In this document: positions 22,368 to 31,027 of the stretch, one piece after another
Layout of the letters: each line of letters starts with the position of its first letter
Numbering within the stretch: position 1 is the first letter of the stretch
Source of the DNA: Prevotella sp. UBA2809
GTDB taxonomy: Bacteria > Bacteroidota > Bacteroidia > Bacteroidales > Bacteroidaceae
Direction: 5' to 3'
Length of the DNA: 35,126 bases
NCBI GenBank assembly: GCA_002351725.1
Contig: DEHD01000021.1
Location: 657-35,782 of the forward strand
The notes under the pieces: generated by a model
The model's database searches: none
Told to the model about the DNA's origin: nothing
What the model saw: only the letters and a program-made list of their open reading frames with translations
Translations under genes and position numbers: made by a program

Positions 22368-23705
22368 TTATACAATTCCCTGAGCCATCATGGCATTGGC
22401 AACCTTCATGAAGCCGGCTACGTTAGCACCCTTTACATAGTTGATGTAGCCATCAGCCTGAGTACCGTACTTCACGCAGTTCTCGTGAATGTCGTTCATG
22501 ATGCGCTTCAGGTAGTTGTCAACCTCCTCTGAAGTCCAGCTCAGACGCTCAGAGTTCTGTGACATCTCAAGACCTGATACTGATACACCACCGGCGTTAG
22601 AAGCCTTACCAGGAGCATAGAGAATCTTGGCATCCTGGAAAATCTTGATAGCCTCTGGCAGTGAAGGCATGTTTGCACCCTCGGCTACAGCGATAACGCC
22701 ATTGTCGATAAGAGCCTGAGCCTGCTCGCCGTTGATCTCGTTCTGTGTTGCGCAAGGCAGGGCGATATCAGCCTTCTCGTGCCAAGGACGCTCACCAGCG
22801 TGATATACAGCGTTAGGATACTCCTCAGCATACTCCTTGATACGTCCGCGCTCTACGTTCTTCAGCTCCTTAACATAAGCCAGCTTCTCGAAGTCGATTC
22901 CGTCTGGATCGTAGATGTAACCGTCTGAGTCAGAGAGGGTCATAGGAATAGCACCCAGCTGCAGGCACTTCTCAGTAGCATACTGTGCTACGTTACCAGA
23001 ACCTGAAATCAGCACCTTCTTACCCTTCAGCTCGATGCCGCGTGTAGCCAGCATAGATGTGAGGAAGTATACGCAACCGTAACCAGTAGCCTCAGGACGG
23101 ATGAGTGAACCACCGAAAGAGAGACCCTTACCAGTGAGTACGCCCTGGAACTGGTGTGTGAGCTTCTTGTACTGTCCGAACAGATAGCCAACCTCACGAC
23201 CACCTACACCGATATCTCCAGCAGGTACGTCCTCATCAGGACCGATTACGCGATAAAGCTCGTTCATGAATGCCTGGCAGAAACGCATTACCTCAGCGTC
23301 GCTCTTGCCACGTGGTGAGAAGTCAGAACCTCCCTTTGCACCACCCATAGGCAGAGTTGTAAGAGAATTCTTGAAAGTCTGCTCGAAAGCCAGGAACTTC
23401 AGGATACCCAGGTTTACACTCTTGTGATAACGCAAACCACCTTTGTAAGGGCCAATAGCGTTGTTGTGCTGGATACGGTAACCCATGTTGGTCTGTACCT
23501 TACCCTGGTCGTCTACCCATGTGATGCGGAATTCGTAAACACGATCGGGGATGCAAAGGCGCTCAATCAGATTAGCCTTTTCAAACTCGGGGTGCTTGTT
23601 ATACTCCTCCTCGATAGTGGGAAGAACCTGAGAAACTGCCTGGATGTACTCCGGCTCATTGGGGAAGCGCTGCTTCAACTCCTCTACAACTTTTGCTGCG
23701 TTCAT
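22368..23705 (-). CDS. gdhA: NADP(H)-type glutamate dehydrogenase (hexameric)
   Basis: 445 residues, the length of the hexameric small GDH class. KGGLRYHKSVNLGILKFL carries the substrate lysine, and LPMGGAKGGSDFSPRGKSD the catalytic lysine loop; PAGDIGVGGREVGYLFGQYK follows. The Rossmann glycine motif is GSGNVAQYATEKC. It reductively aminates 2-oxoglutarate with ammonia, the main ammonia-assimilation route in rumen and gut Prevotella. NADP preference is the usual case for this length class and was not derived from residues. It has a strong promoter (TTTG and TAATTTTG, 20 bp apart) and stands alone. Confidence 0.95.
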   Translation of the reverse strand: MNAAKVVEELKQRFPNEPEYIQAVSQVLPTIEEEYNKHPEFEKANLIERLCIPDRVYEFRITWVDDQGKVQTNMGYRIQHNNAIGPYKGGLRYHKSVNLGILKFLAFEQTFKNSLTTLPMGGAKGGSDFSPRGKSDAEVMRFCQAFMNELYRVIGPDEDVPAGDIGVGGREVGYLFGQYKKLTHQFQGVLTGKGLSFGGSLIRPEATGYGCVYFLTSMLATRGIELKGKKVLISGSGNVAQYATEKCLQLGAIPMTLSDSDGYIYDPDGIDFEKLAYVKELKNVERGRIKEYAEEYPNAVYHAGERPWHEKADIALPCATQNEINGEQAQALIDNGVIAVAEGANMPSLPEAIKIFQDAKILYAPGKASNAGGVSVSGLEMSQNSERLSWTSEEVDNYLKRIMNDIHENCVKYGTQADGYINYVKGANVAGFMKVANAMMAQGIV

Positions 23706-23758
23706 AACTTTAATTCTTTTTTTATTGTTGTTTGTGATTAATTCTAAATTTCTGATTG

Positions 23759-23790
23759 CAAAATTATAGCATTATCGTTGAATTACCAAA
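23759..23790 (-). promoter_or_regulatory. Promoter of gdhA
   Basis: Minus-strand TTTG (23790-23787) and TAATTTTG (23766-23759), 20 bp spacing; leader of about 45-50 nt. Confidence 0.75.
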
Positions 23791-23869
23791 CTTTTTATCA
23801 CTTTTTTCTTTAAAATGCTATCATTTTGTAACTTTATTGATATAAGTCAAGGCAAAATGGCATAAAAAA

Positions 23870-23903
23870 GCCCCTTTCTTGTGTTCGAGCACAAAAAAGG
23901 GGC
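23870..23903 (-). terminator. Terminator of maeB
   Basis: About 14-bp stem with one or two mismatches (AGCCCCTTTCTTGTG-like arm paired with CACAAAAAAGGGGCC), followed on the minus strand by six T at 23869-23864. Confidence 0.85.
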
Positions 23904-23929
23904 CTTATAAATATAATAATGTGTAACTA

Positions 23930-26233
23930 TTATTTGCCTATTGCTGACAATTTGTTCTTAATTTTGTCCACATACGCATCAATTGTCGCTACAGCCACAA
24001 TATTTACGACATCTCGTACACTGGCGCCGAAGTCGATAAAGTGTATAGGTTTGTTAAGTCCCATCTGGATCGGGCCGATGATTTCAGCGTCGCTTCCCAG
24101 CATCTGCAGCATCTTGTAAGAAGAGCGGGCAGAAGTAAGGTTAGGGAATACCAGTGTGTTAACCTTCTTACCCTTCAGTTTGGTGAATGGATACTCCTGG
24201 TCGCGCAGCTCATTGTCGAGTGCAAAGCTCAGCAGCATCTCACCGTCGATAGGCAGATCAGGATACAGCTCCTGCATCTTGGCTACGGTGTTCTTAACCT
24301 TCAGTGCGCCTGCACTTGTGCTACTACCGAAGTTAGAGTGGCTTACCAGAGCGATGACAGGCTTCTCGTTGAAGAAACGAACTGCTGTGGCTACAAGCTT
24401 AGAAATGTCGAGCAGAGCCTCCTCGCTTGGGTTCTCGTTCACCATTGTGTCGGCGATGTAGTAAGTACCCTTTGGCGAGTTGATGATATGCATTGTTCCG
24501 AAGTGCTTGTACTCAGGACGGATACCGATAACCTCATTAACTACCTTGATGGTGTTAGAGTACTTGGTATACAGTCCTGTGATGAATGCGTCGGCCTCGC
24601 CTGTCTCAACCATCATCATACCGAAGTAGTTGCGCTCAAACATCTTGTCGTTAGCCTCCTGGAAGGTGTAACCCTCACGCTGGCGCTTCTCAGTAAGAAT
24701 GCGAGCATAGCGCTCACGGCGCTCCTGCTCGTTGGGGTGGCGCAGGTTTACAATCTCGATGCCGTCAAGACTCAGGTCGAGCGATGCAGCCATCTTTGTG
24801 ATAACCTCGTCGTTACCCAGCAGGATGGGGTAGCAGATACCCTCGGCCTTAGCCTGAACGGCAGCCTTAAGCATTGTTGGGTGAACAGCCTCGGCAAACA
24901 CTACGCGCTGTGGGTGAGCAGCAGCTGTGGCATAGAGCTTCTGTGTGAGTTTGGTCTCCTGACCCAGCAGAACTGACAGTGAACGCTTGTACTCATCCCA
25001 ATTCTCGATGTTCTTACGAGCCACACCGCTCTCGATGGCAGCCTTGGCCACTGCTGAAGATACCTCGGTGATGAGTCGTGGGTCAACAGGCTTTGGAATA
25101 AAGTAGTTGCGTCCGAAGGTCAGGTTGTTCACCTTATATACATCGTTCACAACATCGGGTACAGGCTGTTTGGCCAAATCGGCTATAGCGTTTACGGCAG
25201 CCAGCTTCATCTCTTCGTTGATGGCTTTGGCGTGTACGTCGAGTGCACCACGGAAGATGTAAGGGAATCCGATAACGTTGTTAATCTGGTTTGGATAGTC
25301 GGTACGACCAGTCGACATCAGTACGTCTGGGCGTGCCTCCATAGCGTCTTCGTACGAAATCTCAGGAACAGGGTTGGCCAGCGCAAAGATAACAGGATCC
25401 TTTGCCATCGACTTAACCATATCCTTTGAAAGAACGTTACCCTTTGACAGACCTACAAATACATCAGCATCCTTAACGGCCTCGGCCAGAGTGTGGATGT
25501 CGGTACGGCTTGTTGCAAAGAACTTCTTCTGCTCGTTCAGGTCGGTACGCTCTGTTGAGATAACGCCCTTTGAGTCGAGCATCACGATGTTCTCTTTCTG
25601 AGCACCGATTGCCATATACAGCTTGGTACAGCTGATGGCAGCGGCTCCAGCACCGTTAACCACAATTTTTACCTTCTTTATGTCTTTCTTGATAACCTCC
25701 ATTGCGTTCTTCAGTCCGGCAGCTGAGATGATAGCTGTTCCGTGCTGGTCGTCGTGCATTACGGGGATGTCAAGAGTCTTCTTCAGTCGGTCCTCGATAT
25801 AGAAGCACTCAGGTGCCTTGATATCCTCAAGGTTGATACCTCCAAAGGTAGGAGCAATGCGCTCAACAGCCTCGCAGAATTTCTCAGGATCCTTTTCTGC
25901 AACCTCGATATCGAATACGTCGATACCACCGTATATCTTAAAGAGCAGTCCTTTACCCTCCATAACGGGCTTGCCGCTAAGTGCGCCAATATCACCCAAA
26001 CCAAGTACAGCTGTACCGTTTGAGATAACTGCTACCAGATTTCCCTTATCTGTGTATTTATACGCATCGTCGGGGTTCTCCTGAATTTCAAGACAAGGAT
26101 AAGCTACTCCTGGTGAGTAGGCGAGGCTTAAGTCTGTTTGTGTACGATAGGCCTTTGTAGGCTTAACTTCAATTTTACCTGGGCGTCCGCTCTCGTGATA
26201 GATGAGTGCGGCTTCTTTCGAGATCTTTACCAT
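23930..26233 (-). CDS. maeB: NADP-dependent malic enzyme fused to a phosphotransacetylase-like domain
   Basis: 767 residues. The malic N domain occupies about 1-160 with TDLSLAYSPGVAYPCLEI and NGTAVLGLGDIGALSGKPVM. The NAD(P)-binding domain follows with HDDQHGTAIISAAGLKNAM and the motif VNGAGAAAISCTKLYMAIGA. Residues about 425-767 resemble phosphate acetyltransferase (HPQRVVFAEAVHPTMLKAA, then GPIQMGLNKPIHFIDFGASV). In known MaeB hybrids the C-terminal half lacks acetyltransferase activity and serves for oligomerisation and acetyl-CoA inhibition. The reaction is malate to pyruvate, CO2 and reduced coenzyme. A -7 element lies 43 bp upstream and the TetR regulator gene is divergent, so the latter could control it. 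Confidence 0.95.
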   Translation of the reverse strand: MVKISKEAALIYHESGRPGKIEVKPTKAYRTQTDLSLAYSPGVAYPCLEIQENPDDAYKYTDKGNLVAVISNGTAVLGLGDIGALSGKPVMEGKGLLFKIYGGIDVFDIEVAEKDPEKFCEAVERIAPTFGGINLEDIKAPECFYIEDRLKKTLDIPVMHDDQHGTAIISAAGLKNAMEVIKKDIKKVKIVVNGAGAAAISCTKLYMAIGAQKENIVMLDSKGVISTERTDLNEQKKFFATSRTDIHTLAEAVKDADVFVGLSKGNVLSKDMVKSMAKDPVIFALANPVPEISYEDAMEARPDVLMSTGRTDYPNQINNVIGFPYIFRGALDVHAKAINEEMKLAAVNAIADLAKQPVPDVVNDVYKVNNLTFGRNYFIPKPVDPRLITEVSSAVAKAAIESGVARKNIENWDEYKRSLSVLLGQETKLTQKLYATAAAHPQRVVFAEAVHPTMLKAAVQAKAEGICYPILLGNDEVITKMAASLDLSLDGIEIVNLRHPNEQERRERYARILTEKRQREGYTFQEANDKMFERNYFGMMMVETGEADAFITGLYTKYSNTIKVVNEVIGIRPEYKHFGTMHIINSPKGTYYIADTMVNENPSEEALLDISKLVATAVRFFNEKPVIALVSHSNFGSSTSAGALKVKNTVAKMQELYPDLPIDGEMLLSFALDNELRDQEYPFTKLKGKKVNTLVFPNLTSARSSYKMLQMLGSDAEIIGPIQMGLNKPIHFIDFGASVRDVVNIVAVATIDAYVDKIKNKLSAIGK

Positions 26234-26276
26234 TGTAGTGTATTATTAATTATGTGATTATTCTGAAATACGGGCG

Positions 26277-26284
26277 CAAAAATA
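26277..26284 (-). promoter_or_regulatory. -7 element of maeB
   Basis: TATTTTTG on the minus strand; no clear -33 element. It is 20 bp from the -33 element of the divergent TetR promoter. Confidence 0.6.
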
Positions 26285-26304
26285 CTAAAAACTTATGAAA
26301 AACA

Positions 26305-26335
26305 TTTGGGTTTTTGGATTTTTTTTGTATCTTTG
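26305..26335 (+). promoter_or_regulatory. Promoter of the TetR regulator
   Basis: TTTG at 26305-26308 and TATCTTTG at 26328-26335, spacing 19 bp; start codon 17 bp further. Confidence 0.78.
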
Positions 26336-26352
26336 CCCCAAAATGGATTAAT

Positions 26353-26973
26353 ATGCAAGAAAATAGTGAGATTTCTCAGTACAAATTGGGGCTTCGCGAC
26401 AAAATCGTTGATGTAGCTATGAATCTTTTCACCAAGCACGGTATTCGTTTGGTGAGGATGGATGATGTAGCTCATGAGTTGGGTATTTCTAAGCGAACTA
26501 TCTATGAGTTGTATGAAAAGAAAGAGGATTTGCTCTATGAGGTGGTTGTTAGTCACTTCAAGAAGCGTCAGGCTGTGATGGCCGAGGTGCTGACCCGTTG
26601 CAATGATGTGATGGAGATTCTGCTGGAGGTTTATCATCAGAAAGTGACCGACTTTAAGAATACCAATCCGTTGTTCTTTACTGAGATGATACGTTATCAG
26701 CAGTTGCAGGTGTTTCTCAACGAGCAGAATCAGGCGATGCGCCAGCATAGTCTCGACTTCTATCAGCGTGGTGTAGAGGAGGGCTATTTCCGTGCCGATG
26801 TGAACTATCACTTGGCCATCTTGCTGTTTGATGTCATGGGTCAGTTCATTATGGAGAAAGAGCTGTATCGCACTTACTCCATCGAGGAGATTTTCAAGAA
26901 TATCGTGTTTGTATCTATCCGAGGTATGTGTACTGAGCGAGGCGTGCGGGCCATTGATAAAATACTGGGATAA
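26353..26973 (+). CDS. TetR/AcrR family transcriptional regulator
   Basis: 206 residues from the ATG at 26353 (MQENSEISQYKLGLRDKIV), fixed by the promoter; the longer reading from 26314 is rejected. The N-terminal helix-turn-helix is clear: IVDVAMNLFTKHGIRLVRM, then DDVAHELGISKRTIYELYEKKEDLL. The C-terminal ligand-binding part (about 70-206) is not recognisable as a known subfamily. Such proteins are usually repressors released by small ligands. The divergent maeB gene, 119 bp away, is the closest candidate target besides itself. A bidirectional terminator separates it from the DUF4301 gene. Confidence 0.9.
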   Translation: MQENSEISQYKLGLRDKIVDVAMNLFTKHGIRLVRMDDVAHELGISKRTIYELYEKKEDLLYEVVVSHFKKRQAVMAEVLTRCNDVMEILLEVYHQKVTDFKNTNPLFFTEMIRYQQLQVFLNEQNQAMRQHSLDFYQRGVEEGYFRADVNYHLAILLFDVMGQFIMEKELYRTYSIEEIFKNIVFVSIRGMCTERGVRAIDKILG

Positions 26974-26985
26974 GGAAACATAAAA

Positions 26986-27013
26986 AATCCCCGCTCTGCT
27001 TAGGGCGGGGATT
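26986..27013. terminator. Bidirectional terminator between the TetR and DUF4301 genes
   Basis: Perfect 9-bp stem AATCCCCGC / GCGGGGATT (10-nt loop) between convergent genes, with A/T runs on both sides. Confidence 0.85.
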
Positions 27014-27024
27014 CTTATTATTGC

Positions 27025-28524
27025 TTACTGATGCTGCTCGCGAAGCAGATCGTTAACTGTCTTTACAGGGTTGAATGTTCCCAATGGAACCTCAACAAAT
27101 ACTGTGCTCCAGTTGCTCATAGCACCGTTCCACAGTCCTGGCAGCTCAAGAGCCTTCAGTTCCTTACCAGCCTTCGACTTTGAAGAGATGAAACCAGTGG
27201 TCTTGTCAACAAACTCAGGCAGATTGAATGGCTTGCCCTTATAATCCTTAACGGCACAAACCAAATCTACTGGGTTGAAGTGTGTGCCCTGGGTGAACAT
27301 CTTCATGTAAGCCTCGTTGTTGGTGTCAATCTGGCTGCTCTCCAGAATCTGCAGACTTACTGTACCGTCCTGATTGTATGTGAGGAATGGACCACCGCCT
27401 GGCTCGCCAACATTCTTAACAACACCGCAAACACGCATTGGGCGATTCAGTTTGCTGCGCAGATACTCAGCATCCACCTTATTGTTTTTGGCGTCTGTAC
27501 ACAGGTTCTTGCTGACAAATGCTGCTATCTCTTCAATCTGGGCTGGGGTAGCGCCTGCATCCAGAACCTTCAGATACTCAAATGCCTTCTTCTGCAGAGT
27601 TACCAGCACGCCTGCAATCACCTGCTTCCATTCTACAGTCTCAGGCTTCAGGCGATCGGGCACCACGTTGTCGATGTTCTTGATGAAGATAACGTCGGCA
27701 TCAATCTCGTTCAGGTTCTCGATAAGAGCACCGTGGCCACCTGGGCGGAACAGCAGGCTGCCATCCTCGTTGCGGAATGGAGTGTTGTCAGGATTAGCTG
27801 CAACGGTATCTGTAGATGGTTTCTGCTCGCTGAAGCTGATGTCGTACTTTATGCCGTACTTCTTTGCAAAATAGTCGGCCTTCTCAGCCACCTTTGCCTT
27901 AAACAGCTGCATGTGCTCGTGGCTCACTGTGAAGTGTACGTGTGCCTCGCCGTTGCTGGCTGCATAGAGTGCGCCCTCTACCAGGTGCTCCTCCATGGGT
28001 GTGCGTGCACCCTCGGCATACTTGTGGAACAGCAGCAGTCCCTTTGGCAGCTGTCCGTAGTTCAGTCCCTCAGCCTTCAGCATGTTAGCGGCTACAGCCT
28101 TGTATTTTCCTTCAGCCATCAGAGCCTTAATTCCCTTGCCCTCGTTCTTCTGGCACACAGCGTCCAGAGCCTCGTAGAAGGCAAAGTTCTCTATCTGGTC
28201 AAAGTACTTTTTCTCAAAGTCGGTTGTAGGCACATCATAGTCGGCATCAACAAATGCAAACATGTTCTTGAACATACGGCTTGCAGCACCGCTGGCAGGC
28301 ACAAACTTCACAACTCGTTTGCCTTCGGCCTTATACTCGTTCCATGCTTTTTCCAACTTCTGGCGCTCGTCGGCATCAGGTGCAATAATACCTTTGCCAA
28401 TGCCTGCAGCAGCCTCTAATTTCAGGAATGGAAAACCTGTTTTAAACTCATTCAACTGATTCTCGATTTGCTCTGGGGTAATACCCTTCTCAGCAATTTG
28501 CTTCAAGTCTTTCTCTGCTAACAT
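27025..28524 (-). CDS. DUF4301 protein, nucleotidyltransferase-like
   Basis: 499 residues, ATG at 28524 (MLAEKDLKQIAEKGITPEQIE). It matches the uncharacterised Bacteroidetes family DUF4301 in length and in landmarks I recall. The strand VVKFVPASGAASRMFKNM (71-88) looks like the glycine-rich, Arg-containing signature loop of sugar-nucleotide pyrophosphorylases. FRPGGHGALI (259-268) and FIKNIDNVVPD (280-290) resemble the sugar- and metal-binding elements of UDP-GlcNAc pyrophosphorylase-type enzymes. A sugar-phosphate nucleotidyltransferase role is therefore an inference and not established. It has a -7 element 37 bp upstream, is divergent from the RSH gene, and has no sugar-metabolism partner nearby. 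Confidence 0.85.
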   Translation of the reverse strand: MLAEKDLKQIAEKGITPEQIENQLNEFKTGFPFLKLEAAAGIGKGIIAPDADERQKLEKAWNEYKAEGKRVVKFVPASGAASRMFKNMFAFVDADYDVPTTDFEKKYFDQIENFAFYEALDAVCQKNEGKGIKALMAEGKYKAVAANMLKAEGLNYGQLPKGLLLFHKYAEGARTPMEEHLVEGALYAASNGEAHVHFTVSHEHMQLFKAKVAEKADYFAKKYGIKYDISFSEQKPSTDTVAANPDNTPFRNEDGSLLFRPGGHGALIENLNEIDADVIFIKNIDNVVPDRLKPETVEWKQVIAGVLVTLQKKAFEYLKVLDAGATPAQIEEIAAFVSKNLCTDAKNNKVDAEYLRSKLNRPMRVCGVVKNVGEPGGGPFLTYNQDGTVSLQILESSQIDTNNEAYMKMFTQGTHFNPVDLVCAVKDYKGKPFNLPEFVDKTTGFISSKSKAGKELKALELPGLWNGAMSNWSTVFVEVPLGTFNPVKTVNDLLREQHQ

Positions 28525-28560
28525 AATTAAATAAGGTGTTTTTAGTCAAAAAATCTACGG

Positions 28561-28568
28561 CAAAAGTA
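28561..28568 (-). promoter_or_regulatory. -7 element of the DUF4301 gene
   Basis: TACTTTTG on the minus strand; no convincing -33 partner. Confidence 0.55.
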
Positions 28569-28610
28569 ACCATTTTTTTCGAAAAATGCTAATTAATTCC
28601 AAGAAAAATG

Positions 28611-28618
28611 TATCTTTG
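28611..28618 (+). promoter_or_regulatory. -7 element of the RSH gene
   Basis: TATCTTTG 18 bp before the RSH start codon; the -33 region is AT-rich without TTTG. Confidence 0.65.
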
Positions 28619-28636
28619 TAGCGAAATTTATTATTT

Positions 28637-30709
28637 ATGGCAGAAAAATTTGCATTTACATACGAACAGAAGAAACGCATGGCGCAGCAAACGGCTCAGA
28701 TTCTTACAGAAGAAATCGGGCTGAAAGGCGATGCCATCGATGCTGTTGAGCTAATCCCTGACATCGAGGCTGGTAACATCACCATCGAGGAGGTCGAGGC
28801 TACTCACGGCGAGTCTGTTGCCCGAATATTACGCGGTCTTAACCGCATCCAGCAGCTTTACGATAAGAACCCTGCAGTAGAGAGCGAGAACTTCCGCAAT
28901 CTGCTGCTGTCGTTTGCCGAGGATATGCGCGTCATCCTCATCATGATTGCCAATCGTGTAAACCTGATGCGCCAGATTCGCGATACAGAGAATCAGGAGG
29001 CAAAACTCGAGGTGTCGCAAGAGGCGGCCTACCTCTATGCTCCGCTTGCCCACAAACTGGGTTTGTATAAGCTCAAAAGTGAGTTGGAAGACCTCTCGCT
29101 CAAGTATATGGAGCACGATGCCTACTATCATATCCGCGAGAAACTGAGTGCCACAAAGTCGGCTCGCGATGCTTATATTGAGCGCTTCATCAAACCTGTA
29201 GAACAGAAGATTACTGCAGCAGGCATAAAGTGCCATATCAAGGGCCGCACCAAGAGTATCCACTCCATCTGGCAGAAGATGCAGAAGCAGAAGTGCCCCT
29301 TCGAGGGTGTGTACGATCTGTTTGCCATCCGCATCATCATCGACTGCCCTTTGGAGCTTGAGAAGATGCAGTGCTGGCAGGCATATTCCATCATTACCGA
29401 TATGTATCAGCCCAACCCCAAGCGCCTGCGCGACTGGCTCTCTGTGCCCAAGTCAAACGGCTACGAGAGTCTGCATATCACAGTGCTTGGCCCTGAGCAG
29501 AAGTGGGTTGAGGTTCAGATACGTACAGAGCGTATGGACGAGGTGGCCGAACGCGGTGTGGCAGCCCACTGGCGCTATAAGGGCGTTAAGGGCGAGACTG
29601 GTCTCGACGAGTGGCTCACAGGTATCCGCTCTATGCTTGAGCATGCCGATGGACTCGATGCTATGGACCAGTTTAAGATGGATCTGTATGAGGACGAGGT
29701 GTTTGTTTTCACCCCAGCAGGCGACCTGTGGAAGTTCCCCGTTGGCGCTACCGTGCTCGACTTTGCTTATCACATCCATTCAAAGCTTGGCAATCAGTGT
29801 ACTGGCGGTCGCATCAACGGTAAGGTGGTGCCAATACGCTATCAACTCAAGAGTGGCGACCAGGTTGAGATTCTCACCTCGGCCAATCAGAAACCACGTC
29901 AGGAGTGGCTCTCTATCGTCAAGACTTCGCGCGCCAAATCAAAGATTCGTCTGGCGCTTAAGGAGACTCAGGTAAAGGATGGTCTTTTTGCCAAGGAGAT
30001 GCTCGAGCGCAAGTTCCGTAATCGTAAGATTGAACAGGACGACAGCATCATGTTCAACGTCATCCGAAAGATGGGCTATAAGGAGGTGAGCGACTTCTAT
30101 AAGGCTATTGCCGATGGTGTTCTCGATACTAACGATGTGCTTGATAAGTTCCTGGAACTCAGAGGAAAAGAAACTGTGGTTACAGGAGATAATCAAGCTC
30201 GTTCGGCCTCCGAATTCGAGCTCGACGAGTCGAAGATTGCTGGTCTGAATACGGCCATCAACGACGATGTTCTTGTAATCGACCGCAACCTTAAAGGCCT
30301 CGATTATCAGCTTGCCAAATGCTGTTCGCCCATCTATGGCGACGATGTTTTCGGCTTCGTAACCGTAAATGGTGGCATCAAGATTCACCGTTGCGATTGC
30401 CCCAATGCTCCTGAGTTGCGTCGCCGTTTCGGCTATCGCATTGTAAAGGCCAAGTGGAGTGGGAAGGGCTCTTCGCAGTACAGCATTTCGCTGCGCGTAA
30501 TTGGTAACGATGATATCGGCATTGTCAACAATCTCACATCTATCATCTCAAAGGAGGAGAAGCTGGTTCTGCGCAGTATCAATATCGACAGCCACGACGG
30601 CCTGTTCAGTGGTAACATTGTAGTGATGCTCGAAGATACGTCGCGCCTTGAAGCCCTGCTCAAGAAGCTCCGCACCGTAAAGGGCGTAAAACAAGTAGAA
30701 CGAATTTAA
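28637..30709 (+). CDS. relA: RelA/SpoT homologue, synthetase with degraded hydrolase domain
   Basis: 690 residues. The (p)ppGpp synthetase core is present at about 200-315: GRTKSIHSIWQKMQ, VYDLFAIRIII, NGYESLHITVLGP and VEVQIRTERMDEVAERGVAAH, including the catalytic glutamate of EVQIRT. A TGS domain spans about 353-415 (VFVFTPAGDLWKFPVGATV) and an ACT domain about 615-690. The N-terminal HD hydrolase signature is gone: the usual LLHD segment reads ELIPDIEAG, and the usual LADRLHNMRTL reads IANRVNLMRQI. So it should make but not degrade the alarmone. The discriminating motif before NGY is RLRD (263-266), nearer to the RxKD form of bifunctional enzymes than to the ExDD form of RelA. A lipoprotein gene follows after 12 bp. 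Confidence 0.93.
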   Translation: MAEKFAFTYEQKKRMAQQTAQILTEEIGLKGDAIDAVELIPDIEAGNITIEEVEATHGESVARILRGLNRIQQLYDKNPAVESENFRNLLLSFAEDMRVILIMIANRVNLMRQIRDTENQEAKLEVSQEAAYLYAPLAHKLGLYKLKSELEDLSLKYMEHDAYYHIREKLSATKSARDAYIERFIKPVEQKITAAGIKCHIKGRTKSIHSIWQKMQKQKCPFEGVYDLFAIRIIIDCPLELEKMQCWQAYSIITDMYQPNPKRLRDWLSVPKSNGYESLHITVLGPEQKWVEVQIRTERMDEVAERGVAAHWRYKGVKGETGLDEWLTGIRSMLEHADGLDAMDQFKMDLYEDEVFVFTPAGDLWKFPVGATVLDFAYHIHSKLGNQCTGGRINGKVVPIRYQLKSGDQVEILTSANQKPRQEWLSIVKTSRAKSKIRLALKETQVKDGLFAKEMLERKFRNRKIEQDDSIMFNVIRKMGYKEVSDFYKAIADGVLDTNDVLDKFLELRGKETVVTGDNQARSASEFELDESKIAGLNTAINDDVLVIDRNLKGLDYQLAKCCSPIYGDDVFGFVTVNGGIKIHRCDCPNAPELRRRFGYRIVKAKWSGKGSSQYSISLRVIGNDDIGIVNNLTSIISKEEKLVLRSINIDSHDGLFSGNIVVMLEDTSRLEALLKKLRTVKGVKQVERI

Positions 30710-30721
30710 ATTCCAACAGTT

Positions 30722-31027
30722 ATGAATAAGAATATTTTATTTGTCGCTCTCGCAGTTCTCGCTTTGGCAGCATGTCGTGGCCGCAGTCAGCAGCCCACGC
30801 AGTTCGTCGAGGAGAACGTCGAGTATCATCCATTGGTAACCGATTCGGCTGCTATCGATTCTATCGCCAATTCAGGCATGATCGATAACGATGCTGCCCT
30901 TGAGATGCCCGATATTCCTAAGGATAAGAATATCGACATGAATGCTAATGATGCTGAAGTAATGGACATTATGAGCGGTTCTGGCGATGGCGAACTGACC
31001 AAAGAGGCCGATCCGCTGAAGCAGTAG
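30722..31027 (+). CDS. Small acidic lipoprotein
   Basis: 101 residues. MNKNILFVALAVLALAAC is a clear lipoprotein signal with Cys18. The mature part is short, acidic and without hydrophobic core (EENVEYHPLVTDSAAID, IPKDKNIDMNANDAEVMD), probably intrinsically disordered. The residues after the cysteine (RGRSQQ) are basic, unlike the acidic export signal of Bacteroidetes surface lipoproteins, so a periplasm-facing location is more likely. It lies 12 bp behind the RSH gene, so it is probably co-transcribed. No family recognised. Its stop codon abuts the stop of the convergent FemAB-like gene. Confidence 0.8.
   Translation: MNKNILFVALAVLALAACRGRSQQPTQFVEENVEYHPLVTDSAAIDSIANSGMIDNDAALEMPDIPKDKNIDMNANDAEVMDIMSGSGDGELTKEADPLKQ

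Noticed and set aside
24041..24976. 311-codon plus-strand ORF opposite maeB
   Set aside because: Same reason: it mirrors the maeB coding frame and shows no motif.
27280..28419. 379-codon plus-strand ORF opposite the DUF4301 gene
   Set aside because: Antisense shadow of a codon-biased gene: Leu/Cys/His-rich, no domain and no promoter of its own.
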